From: Pseudomonadota bacterium
Lineage (GTDB): Bacteria > Desulfobacterota > Desulfobulbia > Desulfobulbales > Desulfocapsaceae
Direction of reading: 5' to 3'
DNA: 64,000 nt
Assembly: GCA_023412495.1 (NCBI GenBank)
Contig: JAEYNP010000007.1
Coordinates: 62,001-126,000 of the forward strand
Of this stretch, positions 32,268 through 42,037 are shown one piece after another (the first letter of the stretch is position 1; the number at the start of each line of letters is the position of its first letter). The notes beneath the pieces were generated by a model. That model was not told the origin of the DNA. It was given only the letters and a program-made list of their open reading frames with translations, and ran no database searches. A program made the position numbers and the translations under genes.

Positions 32268-32630
32268 ATGAATCTTTCGGCAAGGGAGAGCAGCAGTGCA
32301 AACGGTATCCGGTTCGGGCACATGGATCGGAGATACCGGAGGATGCCGGTAGCGGGATTTGTCGGGGATATCGCCGACGGCAATATCGTCGTGGGGGCAA
32401 TGATCGAGGACATCTCGACCGGAGGTTTCAAGATGACAAGCGTACCGGAGTTGTTCAGGGCCGAGAAGCATACCTACACGGTCGTTCTTTCAGGCGGAGG
32501 GAAACATTACCGTCTGCTGGCCAAACCCTGCTGGCGAAAGAAGGAGAGCGGATCGGATCGAACCGAGATGGGTTTCAAGGTCATCGATGCACCTTGGGAG
32601 TGGTTCGAGCTGACCATGAAGGCATCCTAA
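32268..32630 (+). CDS. PilZ-domain protein (cyclic di-GMP effector)
   Basis: A 120-residue protein made of one PilZ domain. The cyclic-di-GMP-binding signature is visible: a basic box (RRYRRMP) followed by EDISTGGFKM. Members change partner proteins on binding the messenger and often govern motility or exopolysaccharide. GAGGTG lies just upstream of ATG 32268, which I prefer to the in-frame ATG at 32232. It stands alone, about 150 bases after the M16 gene. No cyclic-di-GMP synthase or hydrolase is in the window. Confidence 0.85.
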   Translation: MNLSARESSSANGIRFGHMDRRYRRMPVAGFVGDIADGNIVVGAMIEDISTGGFKMTSVPELFRAEKHTYTVVLSGGGKHYRLLAKPCWRKKESGSDRTEMGFKVIDAPWEWFELTMKAS

Positions 32631-32741
32631 AAATCCACTGAAAGAGAACCTTTTTGAGTTTTAGAGGCAGCAGCTCTTCGGATTTTCCTCGGAAACTTTG
32701 TGGGCAAGCGTCTCTCAACTTTCCGGTGAAGTTGCTGAAAG

Positions 32742-34586
32742 CTATAGCTTCGGCATAATCGGGCAATGGGCGTAAACCCCCTGTGGATCGTCAAGCAGCA
32801 GATAGTTACCCAATCTTGATTTGAGCAACTCCATAAAGCGATCGAGTGTCGGATACTTTGCCGTCGCCGTCTGCGGCGAAGGCATGGCTTCCGTAAAGAA
32901 CTGCAGGAACTGCGTTTTCAAGGAAGCGGGCTGATTGATATATTCCGTCTCGTATTCCTGGATGCCGGCGAGTCTGGCTGCCGCCTCGATAGCTTCTTCC
33001 AGTGAACCGAGCTTATCGACGAGACCCAGTGTTTGGGCCGTTTCCCCGTCATAAACCTTGCCTTCAGCCAATTCCGCGATCCGCGATTTCTCCATTTTCC
33101 GGCCGGAAGCGACTATCTCTAGAAACTGATCGTAATTATAGTCGATCGCCTGCTGGATCGCGCCCTTCAGCTGTTCCGGCAAAGGCTGGGTGAGGTCGAG
33201 GCCGGAGGACAAGGGTGTCGTTCCCGTACCGTCGGAGTAGATGCCGAGGGAGGAAAGGGTGCCCTCGAAGGTGGGGATGGCGCCAAAGATGCCGATTGAT
33301 CCGGTGATGGTTGCTTCGGAAGCCCAGATCTCATCGGCGTCGGCAGCGATCCAGTAACCGCCCGAGGCGGCGAGTGAGCCCATGGAGACGACCACCGGTT
33401 TTCCCTTTTTCTTCAGCTCGAGTATCTCCTGGCGAATGACTTCGGAGGCAAAAGCCGATCCGCCTCCGGAGTCGATCCGCAACACCAGGGCTTTTATCGT
33501 ATCTTCCTCTTTCGCCTCTTTCAGAAGCTTGGCGAGAGAGTCCCCGCCGATCAAGCCCGGCGGCTGATGACCCGGCAGGATGGTGCCCTCGGCGATGATG
33601 AGGCCTATTTTTCCGTTTTCGGAGGCAGTCTTCCCGAACGAAGGCTGGACGGAGCCGTAATAGTCGAGGGAGGAAATAATCTGCATCTTTTCCTCGGTGG
33701 TTTTGGCCAGGCTGGTGAGGTAGGAGACGGTCTGCTGCCGGGTCCAGATATCATCGACCAGTCCGGTCTTGCGGGCCAGTTCGGCGGTGTTGCCGTTCGT
33801 TTCGGCAAGGGCGGCCTCGATATTATTCGTGTAGTTTTCCAGCGTTTCCCGTGAGAGTTTCCGCTGGGTTATGACATTCTCCGTGTAGACCTGCCAAAGT
33901 GCCGAGAGCCATCTCTGATTCTGCTCGCGATCCTCGGGAGACATGTTGTCACGGGTGAAAGGTTCCAGTGCGGATTTATAGGCACCTACCTTGAAGATAT
34001 GGTAATTGATCGAGAGCTTCTCGAGAGCTTCCCGGAAATACAGCCTGTATACGCCAAGACCGTGGATGTCCACCCCGCCCATCGGATTGACGATGACCTT
34101 GCCGGCATGGGCAGCCAGATAGTATTGGGCCTGGGTATAATAATCTTCGGCTGCGACCACCTGCTTGCCGGATTTCCTGAAATCGAGGAGGGCCTGGCCG
34201 ATAGCCTGCAATTGGTTCAATCCGGCATTGTCCAAATGTTTCAAATTGAGGAGCAGCACGGCGATGCGATCGTCTTCCGCGGCGGCGGCGATAACATCCA
34301 GAATGTCCTGCAAAGCGGTTTCAGGCTCGGGGGCATCAGGATCGTTGGAATCACTGAGTAATTTTTCCATTATGCCAACAATCCTCCTTTCCTCGACGAT
34401 CTTGCCTGAAATATCGAGCCGAAGTACGGAATTGGGCGGAACGAACTTTTTTGCCGGAATGAGTGCTATGGCTATGCCCGCGAGAATCGCCAGCAGGAGC
34501 AGATTGAATAACAGGTTCCTGAATATTGCAAAAACCTTGCCCGTATATTTGAAGATATTGATGATGGCCAGGAACAGGTCTTTCAT
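32742..34586 (-). CDS. sppA: Signal peptide peptidase SppA, 67-kDa type
   Basis: A 614-residue inner-membrane serine protease that degrades cleaved signal peptides. An N-terminal anchor (about 25-45) is followed by two tandem S49 domains. Likely catalytic dyad: K204 in the N-terminal half (KVGAYKSALEPF) and S408 in the C-terminal half (SLAASGGYWIAAD), as in the E. coli long form. It lies 63 bases after dinB on the same strand. Its length fits the long Gram-negative type and not the short Bacillus type. Confidence 0.95.
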   Translation of the reverse strand: MKDLFLAIINIFKYTGKVFAIFRNLLFNLLLLAILAGIAIALIPAKKFVPPNSVLRLDISGKIVEERRIVGIMEKLLSDSNDPDAPEPETALQDILDVIAAAAEDDRIAVLLLNLKHLDNAGLNQLQAIGQALLDFRKSGKQVVAAEDYYTQAQYYLAAHAGKVIVNPMGGVDIHGLGVYRLYFREALEKLSINYHIFKVGAYKSALEPFTRDNMSPEDREQNQRWLSALWQVYTENVITQRKLSRETLENYTNNIEAALAETNGNTAELARKTGLVDDIWTRQQTVSYLTSLAKTTEEKMQIISSLDYYGSVQPSFGKTASENGKIGLIIAEGTILPGHQPPGLIGGDSLAKLLKEAKEEDTIKALVLRIDSGGGSAFASEVIRQEILELKKKGKPVVVSMGSLAASGGYWIAADADEIWASEATITGSIGIFGAIPTFEGTLSSLGIYSDGTGTTPLSSGLDLTQPLPEQLKGAIQQAIDYNYDQFLEIVASGRKMEKSRIAELAEGKVYDGETAQTLGLVDKLGSLEEAIEAAARLAGIQEYETEYINQPASLKTQFLQFFTEAMPSPQTATAKYPTLDRFMELLKSRLGNYLLLDDPQGVYAHCPIMPKL

Positions 34587-34649
34587 TTCGTTGTGCGTTT
34601 TGGTACTCCAAAGTGAAATGTGGATTCGTTTGGACTCAAAATACCCCTT

Positions 34650-35762
34650 TTAGTCATACTCTTCAACAGAAGGGAAGCATATGGCCGTTGGGAAAGGCAG
34701 TTTCAGCTGCCTGGGCAGGCTCTTCTGATCGACCAGCTTCGACAAGGAGAGTCCGAGGAGTCGGATCTTTCGGGTGCCCGCCGCGGTGGCGGAGAGCAGG
34801 GCAGGGAGCAGAGCAAGGATGTCCCGCGAATCGAAGAGCGGGGTCTTGACGGTTATCGACCTGGTAATGGTGATAAAATCGAGGTAGCGGACTTTCAAGG
34901 TGAGGTTGTAGCCGCCTATCCCCCTTTTTTGCAGGGAATATTCCAATTCCTCTGCCAGGTCGGCCAGGATTCTGTGGATCGTGCCGATATCGTCGGTGTC
35001 GGTGGCAAGGGTGGTCTCGCAGCCGATGGATTTGCGGGTCCGCTGAGGCTCGACCGGACGGTTGTCGATGCCTCTCACGATGTCGTGGAAAAATGTACCG
35101 AATTTGCCGAAATGCCGGATCAGCTGATCTTCAGGCCACTGGCGCAGCTCGTGGCCGGTGGTGATCCCCAGCTGGTGCATCTTCCGTTCGGTCGCACTGC
35201 CCACCCCGTGAAATTTGCGGACGGGCAGCGATGCAAGAAATTCGAGGGCTTTGTCGGGCGGAATCGTGGTGATGCCGTTCGGCTTGTTGACATCCGAGGC
35301 AATCTTGGCCAGAAATTTATTGAAGGAGATGCCGGCCGAGGCGGTCAACTGCAGCTCCCGAAAGATCTGGCTGCGAATTTCTTCGGCGATGCGTGTGGCC
35401 GAAGGATTGCCGTAGTTGTTGTCGGTCACATCGAGATAAGCCTCGTCCAGGGAGAGGGGTTCAACAAGTGAGGTGTACTGGTGGAAAATTTCCATGATCT
35501 TCAAGGAAATTTCCTTATACCTGCCCATTCGCGGCCGGACAAAGACGGCGTGGGGACACAGCCGGGCCGCCCTGGCGCAGGGCATGGCCGAATGGATGCC
35601 GAAGCGGCGGGCTTCGTAGGAGCATGCCGCCACAACTCCCCGGCTCTGCGGGCTGCCGCCGACGATGACCGGCTTGCCTTGCAACGCCGCAGTGTCCTTT
35701 TGCTCGATGGAAGCAAAAAATGCATCCATGTCGATATGAATTATCTTTCGCTTGCTGTACAT
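34650..35762 (-). CDS. dinB: DNA polymerase IV (Y-family translesion polymerase)
   Basis: A 370-residue error-prone polymerase that copies damaged DNA. The active-site segments IDMDAFFASIEQ (metal Asp) and SLDEAYLDVT (metal Asp/Glu) are intact, and the helix-hairpin-helix and little-finger regions follow. The C-terminal segment KLPFP is compatible with a sliding-clamp motif. ATG 35762 gives the standard N-terminus; an ATG at 35795 would add 11 residues. Neither has a good ribosome site. No LexA box was identified by eye. Confidence 0.95.
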   Translation of the reverse strand: MYSKRKIIHIDMDAFFASIEQKDTAALQGKPVIVGGSPQSRGVVAACSYEARRFGIHSAMPCARAARLCPHAVFVRPRMGRYKEISLKIMEIFHQYTSLVEPLSLDEAYLDVTDNNYGNPSATRIAEEIRSQIFRELQLTASAGISFNKFLAKIASDVNKPNGITTIPPDKALEFLASLPVRKFHGVGSATERKMHQLGITTGHELRQWPEDQLIRHFGKFGTFFHDIVRGIDNRPVEPQRTRKSIGCETTLATDTDDIGTIHRILADLAEELEYSLQKRGIGGYNLTLKVRYLDFITITRSITVKTPLFDSRDILALLPALLSATAAGTRKIRLLGLSLSKLVDQKSLPRQLKLPFPTAICFPSVEEYD

Positions 35763-35930
35763 CGATTGATGAAGGGATCGGGATGCTCCCGGCATAAAGA
35801 GAATGGTCGAGATTGGCTATTGCGCATTCCGCCGGCTGTGAATAAAAAGCAAAAGATGTCGAAGAAATTTCCCTTTGCCGGGAGTTGGGGAAATATAAAA
35901 CCAAAATACTCATCTCTTCACAAAAGAACC

Positions 35931-36596
35931 ATGAATAAGAAACAGATCATCGCCTCGAGCGTGCTCTTTGAAGGGCTGCCACCGCAGCAGCTCGAGGATA
36001 TCAACAATCTGGCGATCGAAAAGACCTACCAGCGCGGGGAGACGATCTTTTTCGAGGGGGACAAGGGCATTGGCTTTTACATGGTCGGGGAAGGCAAGGT
36101 AAAGATCTTCAAGGTGTCGCCCATGGGAAAGGAACACATCCTCCATATCTTCGGCGAAGGTGAACCCTTCGGCGAGGTGCCTGTGTTCCATGGCCAGCCT
36201 TTTCCCGCCACCGCCGAGGCGCTGGTTAAGACCACGACCATCTTTTTTCCGAGGGACCGGTTTGTCAAACTGGTGGAGGCTAACCCCTCCATCGCCCTGA
36301 ACATGCTCGCCGTGCTGTCCATGCGACTGCGCCGCTTCGCCAGCCAGATCGAAAACCTCTCCCTCAAGGAGGTTCCTGCCCGTCTCGCCAATTATCTGCT
36401 CTACTTGAGCCAGGAACAGGGCGGGAAGGATGAGATCCAGCTCGATATCTCCAAGGGACAGCTGGCGAGCCTTCTTGGCACCATCCCGGAGACCCTGTCG
36501 AGAATTTTCGCCAGGATGAGTGAAGAGGGGCTTATCCGGGTGGAGGGACGAAATATCTACCTTCTTGACCGAAAGGGGCTGATGGCAAGGGAATGA
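35931..36596 (+). CDS. Crp/Fnr-family transcription regulator
   Basis: A 221-residue regulator with an N-terminal cyclic-nucleotide-type effector domain (about 8-130) and a C-terminal Crp-type helix-turn-helix (about 165-210, GQLASLLGTIPETLSRIFARM). The Fnr cysteine cluster is missing, so it is not an oxygen-sensing iron-sulfur type. The open frame extends far upstream, but the extension overlaps dinB on the other strand. Its ligand and targets are unknown. It is divergent from dinB and 182 bases before the glycosyltransferase operon. Confidence 0.92.
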   Translation: MNKKQIIASSVLFEGLPPQQLEDINNLAIEKTYQRGETIFFEGDKGIGFYMVGEGKVKIFKVSPMGKEHILHIFGEGEPFGEVPVFHGQPFPATAEALVKTTTIFFPRDRFVKLVEANPSIALNMLAVLSMRLRRFASQIENLSLKEVPARLANYLLYLSQEQGGKDEIQLDISKGQLASLLGTIPETLSRIFARMSEEGLIRVEGRNIYLLDRKGLMARE

Positions 36597-36658
36597 ACGG
36601 GCGAGAGTGAAGATTTGGCCCGGTCTTTTGGCGAGATGGGATCGGATCGAACTATTGC

Positions 36659-36687
36659 TTGACGCGGATGCCGTTTTTTTTTAGAAA
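36659..36687 (+). promoter_or_regulatory. Possible sigma-70 promoter for the glycan operon
   Basis: TTGACG (36659-36664), a 17-base spacer that includes a run of T, and TAGAAA (36682-36687), about 90 bases before the glycosyltransferase start. Spacing is ideal, but the -10 matches only partly. Confidence 0.35.
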
Positions 36688-36778
36688 ATGACCTTCCATT
36701 TTCAGCCTTCCGTTTTCGGCCGGCCTCGGGAAGTTGCAAAAAATAATCGAGCACAACCAGATAATGGCGGAGAGAGCA

Positions 36779-37726
36779 ATGCCGACGGGGACAAACCAGC
36801 CGCTGATCTCAGTTATAATTCCTGCATACAATCATGAGAAGTTTATCGGGGCGGCCGTCGACAGCGTTCTGAACCAGACGGTCTCCGACCTCGAGCTGAT
36901 CGTCGTCGATGACGGTTCCACCGACAATACCGGGAGTATCGTCAAGGCCTATACCGACCCTCGACTGAGCTACCACTTTCAGGAGAACCAGGACGCCTAT
37001 AACACCATCAACCGCGGCCTGTCCATGGCCAGGGGCGAATATGTGGCAATTCTCAACTCGGATGATGTCTATACCCTCGACCGTCTGGCGAAGCTGCTCG
37101 ATTATTGCCGGAAGCATGAGGCTGAATGCGTCTTTTCCGATGTTGTCCCCATTTCGGATACCGGTATAATCTTCACCGACCCGGACTTCGGCTGGAATGT
37201 CTGGCACCAAAAGAACCGGAATTACTATTCTGCCTGTGGCGATATCTATCGGGCCTTTCTCAAGGGCAACTTCATGGTGACCACCTCGAATCTCTTTATG
37301 ACCGCCAAAGCCGCGCGGACTGTAGGCAATTTCTGCTCCCTGCGATATCTCCATGATTACGACTTTATTTTCCGAATGATGCTCGCATTTCCGGGGAGGG
37401 TGCATTACCTCGATGGGGAAAAACTGCTATACTACAGGATTCATTCCGGCAATACTCTGGGCGAGGCCGCCGTCGTCGGCCGGGAGCAGGATCAGGCTCT
37501 CATCACCAAATACATGGCGGCCAGGATCCCCACGGAATTGCGGGAAGATGTCACCGCCGGGGCGGAACGCCTGATCGAGCTCGGCTGCGAACTACATGAG
37601 GTGCGCCTGGCTCTTTCGCCCGCAACGGGGCGGGGGCCGCAAGGAGTACGGCCAGCCCTGCAAAACCTGATGCAGTGCCTGAAAATCTGGTTGAAGAAGA
37701 AAAATCCCCTGGGCAGGGCGTGCTGA
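36779..37726 (+). CDS. Glycosyltransferase family 2
   Basis: A 315-residue GT-A fold glycosyltransferase. The nucleotide-sugar region is SVIIPAYNHEKFIGAAVDSV, the acidic metal-binding motif is NSDD (in AILNSDDVYTLD), and the catalytic region lies near LHDYDFIFRMM. The last 40 residues are basic and may touch the membrane. GGAGAG six bases before ATG 36779 decides the start over upstream TTG/ATG codons. It is the first of three genes (GT2, HAD protein, 79-residue protein). It probably decorates a surface glycan; donor and acceptor are unknown. Confidence 0.9.
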   Translation: MPTGTNQPLISVIIPAYNHEKFIGAAVDSVLNQTVSDLELIVVDDGSTDNTGSIVKAYTDPRLSYHFQENQDAYNTINRGLSMARGEYVAILNSDDVYTLDRLAKLLDYCRKHEAECVFSDVVPISDTGIIFTDPDFGWNVWHQKNRNYYSACGDIYRAFLKGNFMVTTSNLFMTAKAARTVGNFCSLRYLHDYDFIFRMMLAFPGRVHYLDGEKLLYYRIHSGNTLGEAAVVGREQDQALITKYMAARIPTELREDVTAGAERLIELGCELHEVRLALSPATGRGPQGVRPALQNLMQCLKIWLKKKNPLGRAC

Positions 37727-37742
37727 GCGTTGCAGAGTATCT

Positions 37743-39797
37743 ATGAACTTCACCACTTACTATTCCCTGGACAGCCTTATCGCGGCGGGCAGGAAAAGAG
37801 CGCGCGACAAGCAAACCGTCTCCTTCGACCTCTTCGATACCCTGCTGGTCCGGCGGATTCACGATCCGGATCTGGTAAAACTGCCGGTGGCCCGCTATAT
37901 CGCCGGGCTTGCCGCGGCAAAGGGCATCAAATTGGGTTGGCGGAAGGTTCAGAGTACGAGAGACTCCATCGAACAGGGCCATCGGGCAACGACGGGCAGG
38001 AAATTTGCCGACCATGAAGCCTGTTACCCCCTCTTTATGCGGGAAGTGCTGGAGACGATTTTTCAAGGCCGCTACGAGGAATCACTGCTCGACAAAGTGA
38101 CCGAATACGAACTGGCCCTGGAGAATTCCATGCTGGTGCCGCGCCAAAAACTGGTGACCTGGCTCAGGGAGCTTGCCGCCGAGGGCAAGAGGATCTTCGT
38201 CATCTCCGATATGTACCTCCCAGCCTCGCACCTGGAAAAACTTGTGGCTCATGCCGGCCTTCTCGATCTGGTGGAGGTGGTCGTCTCCTCGGCGGATACC
38301 TTCCTGGCCAAGGCCTCCGGCCTTGCCTATCCGATGATCGTCGAGAAGTATGCGGTCAAACCGGAAAACTGGCTGCACATCGGCGACAATCCCTACTCCG
38401 ACGGGCTGCGTGCAGGAGAGGCGGGGCTCGAGGCGATGATCATCCACGATCCGGGCGAGGACCAGCGCAAGTCCATCACCAAGAGATACTACAATTACAG
38501 CGACGGCAAGCCGTTCTGGCGGGGCAGGATGCTGCAGCAGCTGATGGCACCGCTGGAGGGGGAGAATTCGCCCGGGTCGCGGCTCTACACCGAAGGCTAT
38601 AATTTCCTCGGCCCGCTCATCGGCATCTTTGTGCAGCGGATTGCAGAACTCTGCCGCAAGCACGACATCACCAAGGTCTTCTTTCTCTCCCGCGAGGGAT
38701 GGACCTTCAAAAGGTATTGGGAAAAAGCCGTGCCGCTGCTCTTTCCCGAGAACATCCTGCCGGAGACGGAGTATCTCTACGTCAGCAGGATGGCTCTGGC
38801 CGGCGCCTCCTGTGCCTACCAGGGCTTGACCAGAACCAACGCCGATATCGCCTTCCTGCCGTCGGGCAATCGCGATTTCCGCGATGTCTGCCGGATCTTC
38901 AGCCTCGACGCCGAGGGATTCACCGATCATCTCGCCGCCCATGGCCTGGCCGTCGATACCTGTCTGAGCCCTGTCCATGATGGATACGATCAGGAGAACA
39001 GAAAGAAGTTCGAACTCCTCATCGAGGACGACGACTTTCAGGCTGAGGTGAGGCGGCAGACCCTGGATGCCAACCTGGCCATGCAGCGTTACTTCGAGGA
39101 GATGGGCCTCTTTGCCCATAAAAATGTCGCCATCGTCGATATCGGCTGGCTGGGGACCATTCAGCGGTTTCTGTTCGAAGCGATCGCCCACCGGCCGGAC
39201 TGCCCCCGCTGTCATGGTTTCCTTTTCGGCGCCACGCGGGGCATTCCCTATCCGGAAAACGAGAAGAATATGATCTCGGGCATCATGTATGACCGCAACC
39301 GCTTCGACCTGGCGGCGAGCACCTTGTTTTACGCCCAGGATGTCTTTGAAGAGGCCTGCCGGGCGCCGCATCCGACCCTGAACGGCTACAGGCTGGAAGG
39401 CGACGGCTACAAACTCGAATTCAGAAAAACCGACGATGATATCGGCAGGGCGGAGCTTTCCCAGGACGCGTATTTTGCGCCGCTCCAGCAGGGTATCATC
39501 GATTCCGCCCCACGCTTTGGGGCAGCGGCCGCTCTGCTCGGCTATTCCTTTGACGACTGGAAACCATGGATCAACTATCTGCTGGTGAGCAAGCTGGCTT
39601 TTCCGCGGGCGGCAGAGGTGGCCAACATCAGGAACAGGCACCATCTGGACGATTTTCACGGCAGCAAAAAACCCAAGACGAATTCAGTCAAAGCTATGAC
39701 ACCACTCTGGGAACAGTCGCAGATGCAGTTGAGATTCAACCCCCTGTTGCGGATGCGGTATTTCTTCACTCACCTGAGGGGGAGGCTCAACGAATGA
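37743..39797 (+). CDS. HAD-superfamily glycan-cluster protein (COG5610-like)
   Basis: A 684-residue protein. The N-terminal HAD hydrolase (about 22-240) has motif I VSFDLFDTLL (nucleophile D29), motif II VISDMYLP, the Lys region LAKASGL and motif III HIGDNPYSDGL. The C-terminal 430 residues form a second, uncharacterised domain often attached to such HADs in polysaccharide clusters (KVFFLSREGWTFKRYWE and NVAIVDIGWLGTIQ). It starts 16 bases after the GT2 gene. It could act on a sugar phosphate or assist in glycan transfer; that is inference from context. The stop codon overlaps the ATG of the next small gene. Confidence 0.8.
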   Translation: MNFTTYYSLDSLIAAGRKRARDKQTVSFDLFDTLLVRRIHDPDLVKLPVARYIAGLAAAKGIKLGWRKVQSTRDSIEQGHRATTGRKFADHEACYPLFMREVLETIFQGRYEESLLDKVTEYELALENSMLVPRQKLVTWLRELAAEGKRIFVISDMYLPASHLEKLVAHAGLLDLVEVVVSSADTFLAKASGLAYPMIVEKYAVKPENWLHIGDNPYSDGLRAGEAGLEAMIIHDPGEDQRKSITKRYYNYSDGKPFWRGRMLQQLMAPLEGENSPGSRLYTEGYNFLGPLIGIFVQRIAELCRKHDITKVFFLSREGWTFKRYWEKAVPLLFPENILPETEYLYVSRMALAGASCAYQGLTRTNADIAFLPSGNRDFRDVCRIFSLDAEGFTDHLAAHGLAVDTCLSPVHDGYDQENRKKFELLIEDDDFQAEVRRQTLDANLAMQRYFEEMGLFAHKNVAIVDIGWLGTIQRFLFEAIAHRPDCPRCHGFLFGATRGIPYPENEKNMISGIMYDRNRFDLAASTLFYAQDVFEEACRAPHPTLNGYRLEGDGYKLEFRKTDDDIGRAELSQDAYFAPLQQGIIDSAPRFGAAAALLGYSFDDWKPWINYLLVSKLAFPRAAEVANIRNRHHLDDFHGSKKPKTNSVKAMTPLWEQSQMQLRFNPLLRMRYFFTHLRGRLNE

Positions 39798-40033
39798 GCA
39801 CGGTTCACAATGACCGGTACGACCTGGAAGGGATCGAGTTGTCGCGTCTGATCAAGACCGCCATAATAAGCAAGATCGTCCCTATGGGCAATTTCCGCGG
39901 TGGCCCGGGAGGACGGTGCCTCGTTGTGCTGGCGTTTCTGCACTATCTGGGGTATCCCGTGTACCGGGTACTCGCCCAGTACGGCCACCGCCTGCGGATA
40001 TTCAGGCGGCTTGCCGCGAAATTTCGTCGATAA
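39794..40033 (+). CDS. Small basic protein translationally coupled to the HAD gene
   Basis: A 79-residue protein whose ATG overlaps the stop of the HAD gene (ATGA, 39794-39797), a standard sign of translational coupling. It is basic and Gly/Arg-rich in the middle (GNFRGGPGGR), with a hydrophobic stretch (CLVVLAFLHYLGYPVYRVL) and a basic tail (RLAAKFRR). It may sit at the membrane. I recognise no family. The coupling supports its reality; the function is unknown. Confidence 0.55.
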   Translation: MSTVHNDRYDLEGIELSRLIKTAIISKIVPMGNFRGGPGGRCLVVLAFLHYLGYPVYRVLAQYGHRLRIFRRLAAKFRR

Positions 40034-40082
40034 AACCAAACGATTTCGTCGCTTCTTGGCTGCTGAAATATCTTTCGGGGGC

Positions 40083-41822
40083 TCAGCGCTTGTTGGCGAT
40101 CACGATAATCCGTTTGCCGTTCGGGTGAAGCTTGAACGTTCTGTTGGAAACCGTTTTGTCCAGGATCATCGAGCTGTTGCCTATCTGGATCTTCGTCGAT
40201 GCGTAGATTATCCCTTTCACCTCAATCTTGATTTTTTCGACACGTATTGCTCCCGTCTGGATCTGCCCCGGCGACGGGGGTTCGTTGTCCGGGCCGCCCG
40301 CCCGTGAGTATATTTCCGTTCCGGGTATCATGTTCACCCGCAGCAGGAGGAGCTTGGTCTCGGCCAGTTCCTTCTCCATATTCCGCACCTTCTTGGAGTT
40401 GGAACTGCCGTGGTACATCTGCAGCCACTTGATGATGGCATCCTGCTGTTCGATCACCTTGGTTTTCAGGCTCTCGAAATGGGCGATTCGGTCGGCAATG
40501 ACCCCGGCGGCAATAAAAGCGGGCTGGGCGTTTTCCGAGCCGACGTCGCCCAGGGTGACATCGCCCTCGGCGATGAGCCTGCCGCCCATGATCTTGCTCG
40601 TTTGGTGACAGCAGATATCGCCGGTCGTGGTTATGTCACTATAGTAGGATTGTTTCCTGACTACGACGATACCCCCGCATTTCAAGGTGCCTTGTTCGAT
40701 GAAATTGATGTCGGCATCCCCTGCGGCCTCCAGGTAACTGTTCTTGCCGGTGATGCCGCCTTTGACGACAATGTTTCCCTGCGAAATTATCTTGGCCGAC
40801 ATGACTTCGCCGGAAACCACAACATCCCCGACGGCGGTAATCTTGAACCCCGGTTGGATGCTGCCGTTGACGGTGACGCAGTTCATACTCTCAACGTTGC
40901 CGGTTTGGTAGTCGACGTCTCCCCGGATGGTCTGGTGGGCGCAGACTTTGATGACCCTGTCATTGACGATGGAGAGTACGCCGTCCTTGGAGGCTATCAC
41001 CTGCTGGGTATCCCGGTGGAATCTGACATCGTTCAACAGTTCCATCTTAAGATCCTTGCCGGCGGGGGCGGGGGTCTCCTGGCCGTAGATATTTATTCCC
41101 GGCGCTCCTTGAACCGGCGGAAATTTCGTGGCGATGCACTGTCCGGCTTTCACCCCCACCATTATCCGCCTCTCCCGAAAATCGATGGAACCGTCTTCCA
41201 GCAACTTGCCGGCGATAGGCCCGATTTCCATGTCATAGCGGAGATAGGCATCCGTGCTCATACCAACCTGTTGCCCGCGCGCGATGGTGATGTGCTTGAA
41301 CTCCTTTTCCCCCGATTGGATGAAGGCCTTGGCTTCCTCAATGGCGTCGTCATCCAGGCCGAAGACTATGCCTTGTCCGGCAAGCAGCGCATGAAGGTCT
41401 TCCTGCTGCAGCGTCCGGCCGGCCTCGATTGGCGGGTGGATGGCGATGCTGGCACGCATGTTGTCGGGCGAGATTTTCAACAGGGGTTCAATCGAGACGA
41501 CGGTGATCATCTCGGGCACGTCCTTGCGCCGGATCTTCTGCATCTTGGGGTAACCTGGGACCTCTGCCACGATCCCGTCGATTTCTTCTAAGAATTGTGC
41601 GTGGTCGCCGGCCTCGAGAGGCGCCTTCGTATAGCCTTTGGCGGCCATCCTGTGAAAGTTGGGGAAATTGGCAAGAAGCTGACCTCCTTTGACAAATTCG
41701 GTCACCGGCACCTTGTCGGCGCTGTCATCTTCACCGATTTTCATATAACTGGTGGCGAAGTGAAAGGTAGGTTCGAGGATTTTTTTCTTGTCGAATCCCC
41801 CAGCCGTTTGCTGCTCGTTCAT
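40083..41822 (-). CDS. FapA/DUF342-family protein
   Basis: A 579-residue protein of the flagellar-assembly-protein-A (DUF342) family. It has an N-terminal region (about 1-180) and a central region rich in Gly and Val with repeated short beta strands (about 260-460: DYQTGNVESMNCVTVNGSIQ, GNIVVKGGI, GDADINF), the likely right-handed beta helix of the family. A helical coiled region follows (FESLKTKVIEQQDAIIKWLQ), then a small beta-rich C-terminus. AGGAGA precedes the ATG. In other bacteria the family is linked to flagellar or surface assembly, but its biochemistry is unclear. No flagellar gene lies next to it here. Confidence 0.85.
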   Translation of the reverse strand: MNEQQTAGGFDKKKILEPTFHFATSYMKIGEDDSADKVPVTEFVKGGQLLANFPNFHRMAAKGYTKAPLEAGDHAQFLEEIDGIVAEVPGYPKMQKIRRKDVPEMITVVSIEPLLKISPDNMRASIAIHPPIEAGRTLQQEDLHALLAGQGIVFGLDDDAIEEAKAFIQSGEKEFKHITIARGQQVGMSTDAYLRYDMEIGPIAGKLLEDGSIDFRERRIMVGVKAGQCIATKFPPVQGAPGINIYGQETPAPAGKDLKMELLNDVRFHRDTQQVIASKDGVLSIVNDRVIKVCAHQTIRGDVDYQTGNVESMNCVTVNGSIQPGFKITAVGDVVVSGEVMSAKIISQGNIVVKGGITGKNSYLEAAGDADINFIEQGTLKCGGIVVVRKQSYYSDITTTGDICCHQTSKIMGGRLIAEGDVTLGDVGSENAQPAFIAAGVIADRIAHFESLKTKVIEQQDAIIKWLQMYHGSSNSKKVRNMEKELAETKLLLLRVNMIPGTEIYSRAGGPDNEPPSPGQIQTGAIRVEKIKIEVKGIIYASTKIQIGNSSMILDKTVSNRTFKLHPNGKRIIVIANKR

Positions 41823-42037
41823 AAATTCTCCTGAAAAGAAAGGCTTGTTCTTGCATTACCGGCGCAAATCCATCATATCATAAGTCATTCCGGATCTTAA
41901 GTAATAACTTTTGAACTGAAACGTCGAACTTGTTGTAATGACGTGATATTGGTGAATTTAGCGGGAGCGGAGCACTGAAGTATGCGGAAGAGTGAAGACT
42001 TGAAGAACGAGATGTTAATCCGAATTCGTATTTATAA

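Noticed and set aside
38082..39659. 525-codon frame antisense to the HAD gene
   Set aside because: Opposite a coupled operon gene with clear motifs; no family resemblance.
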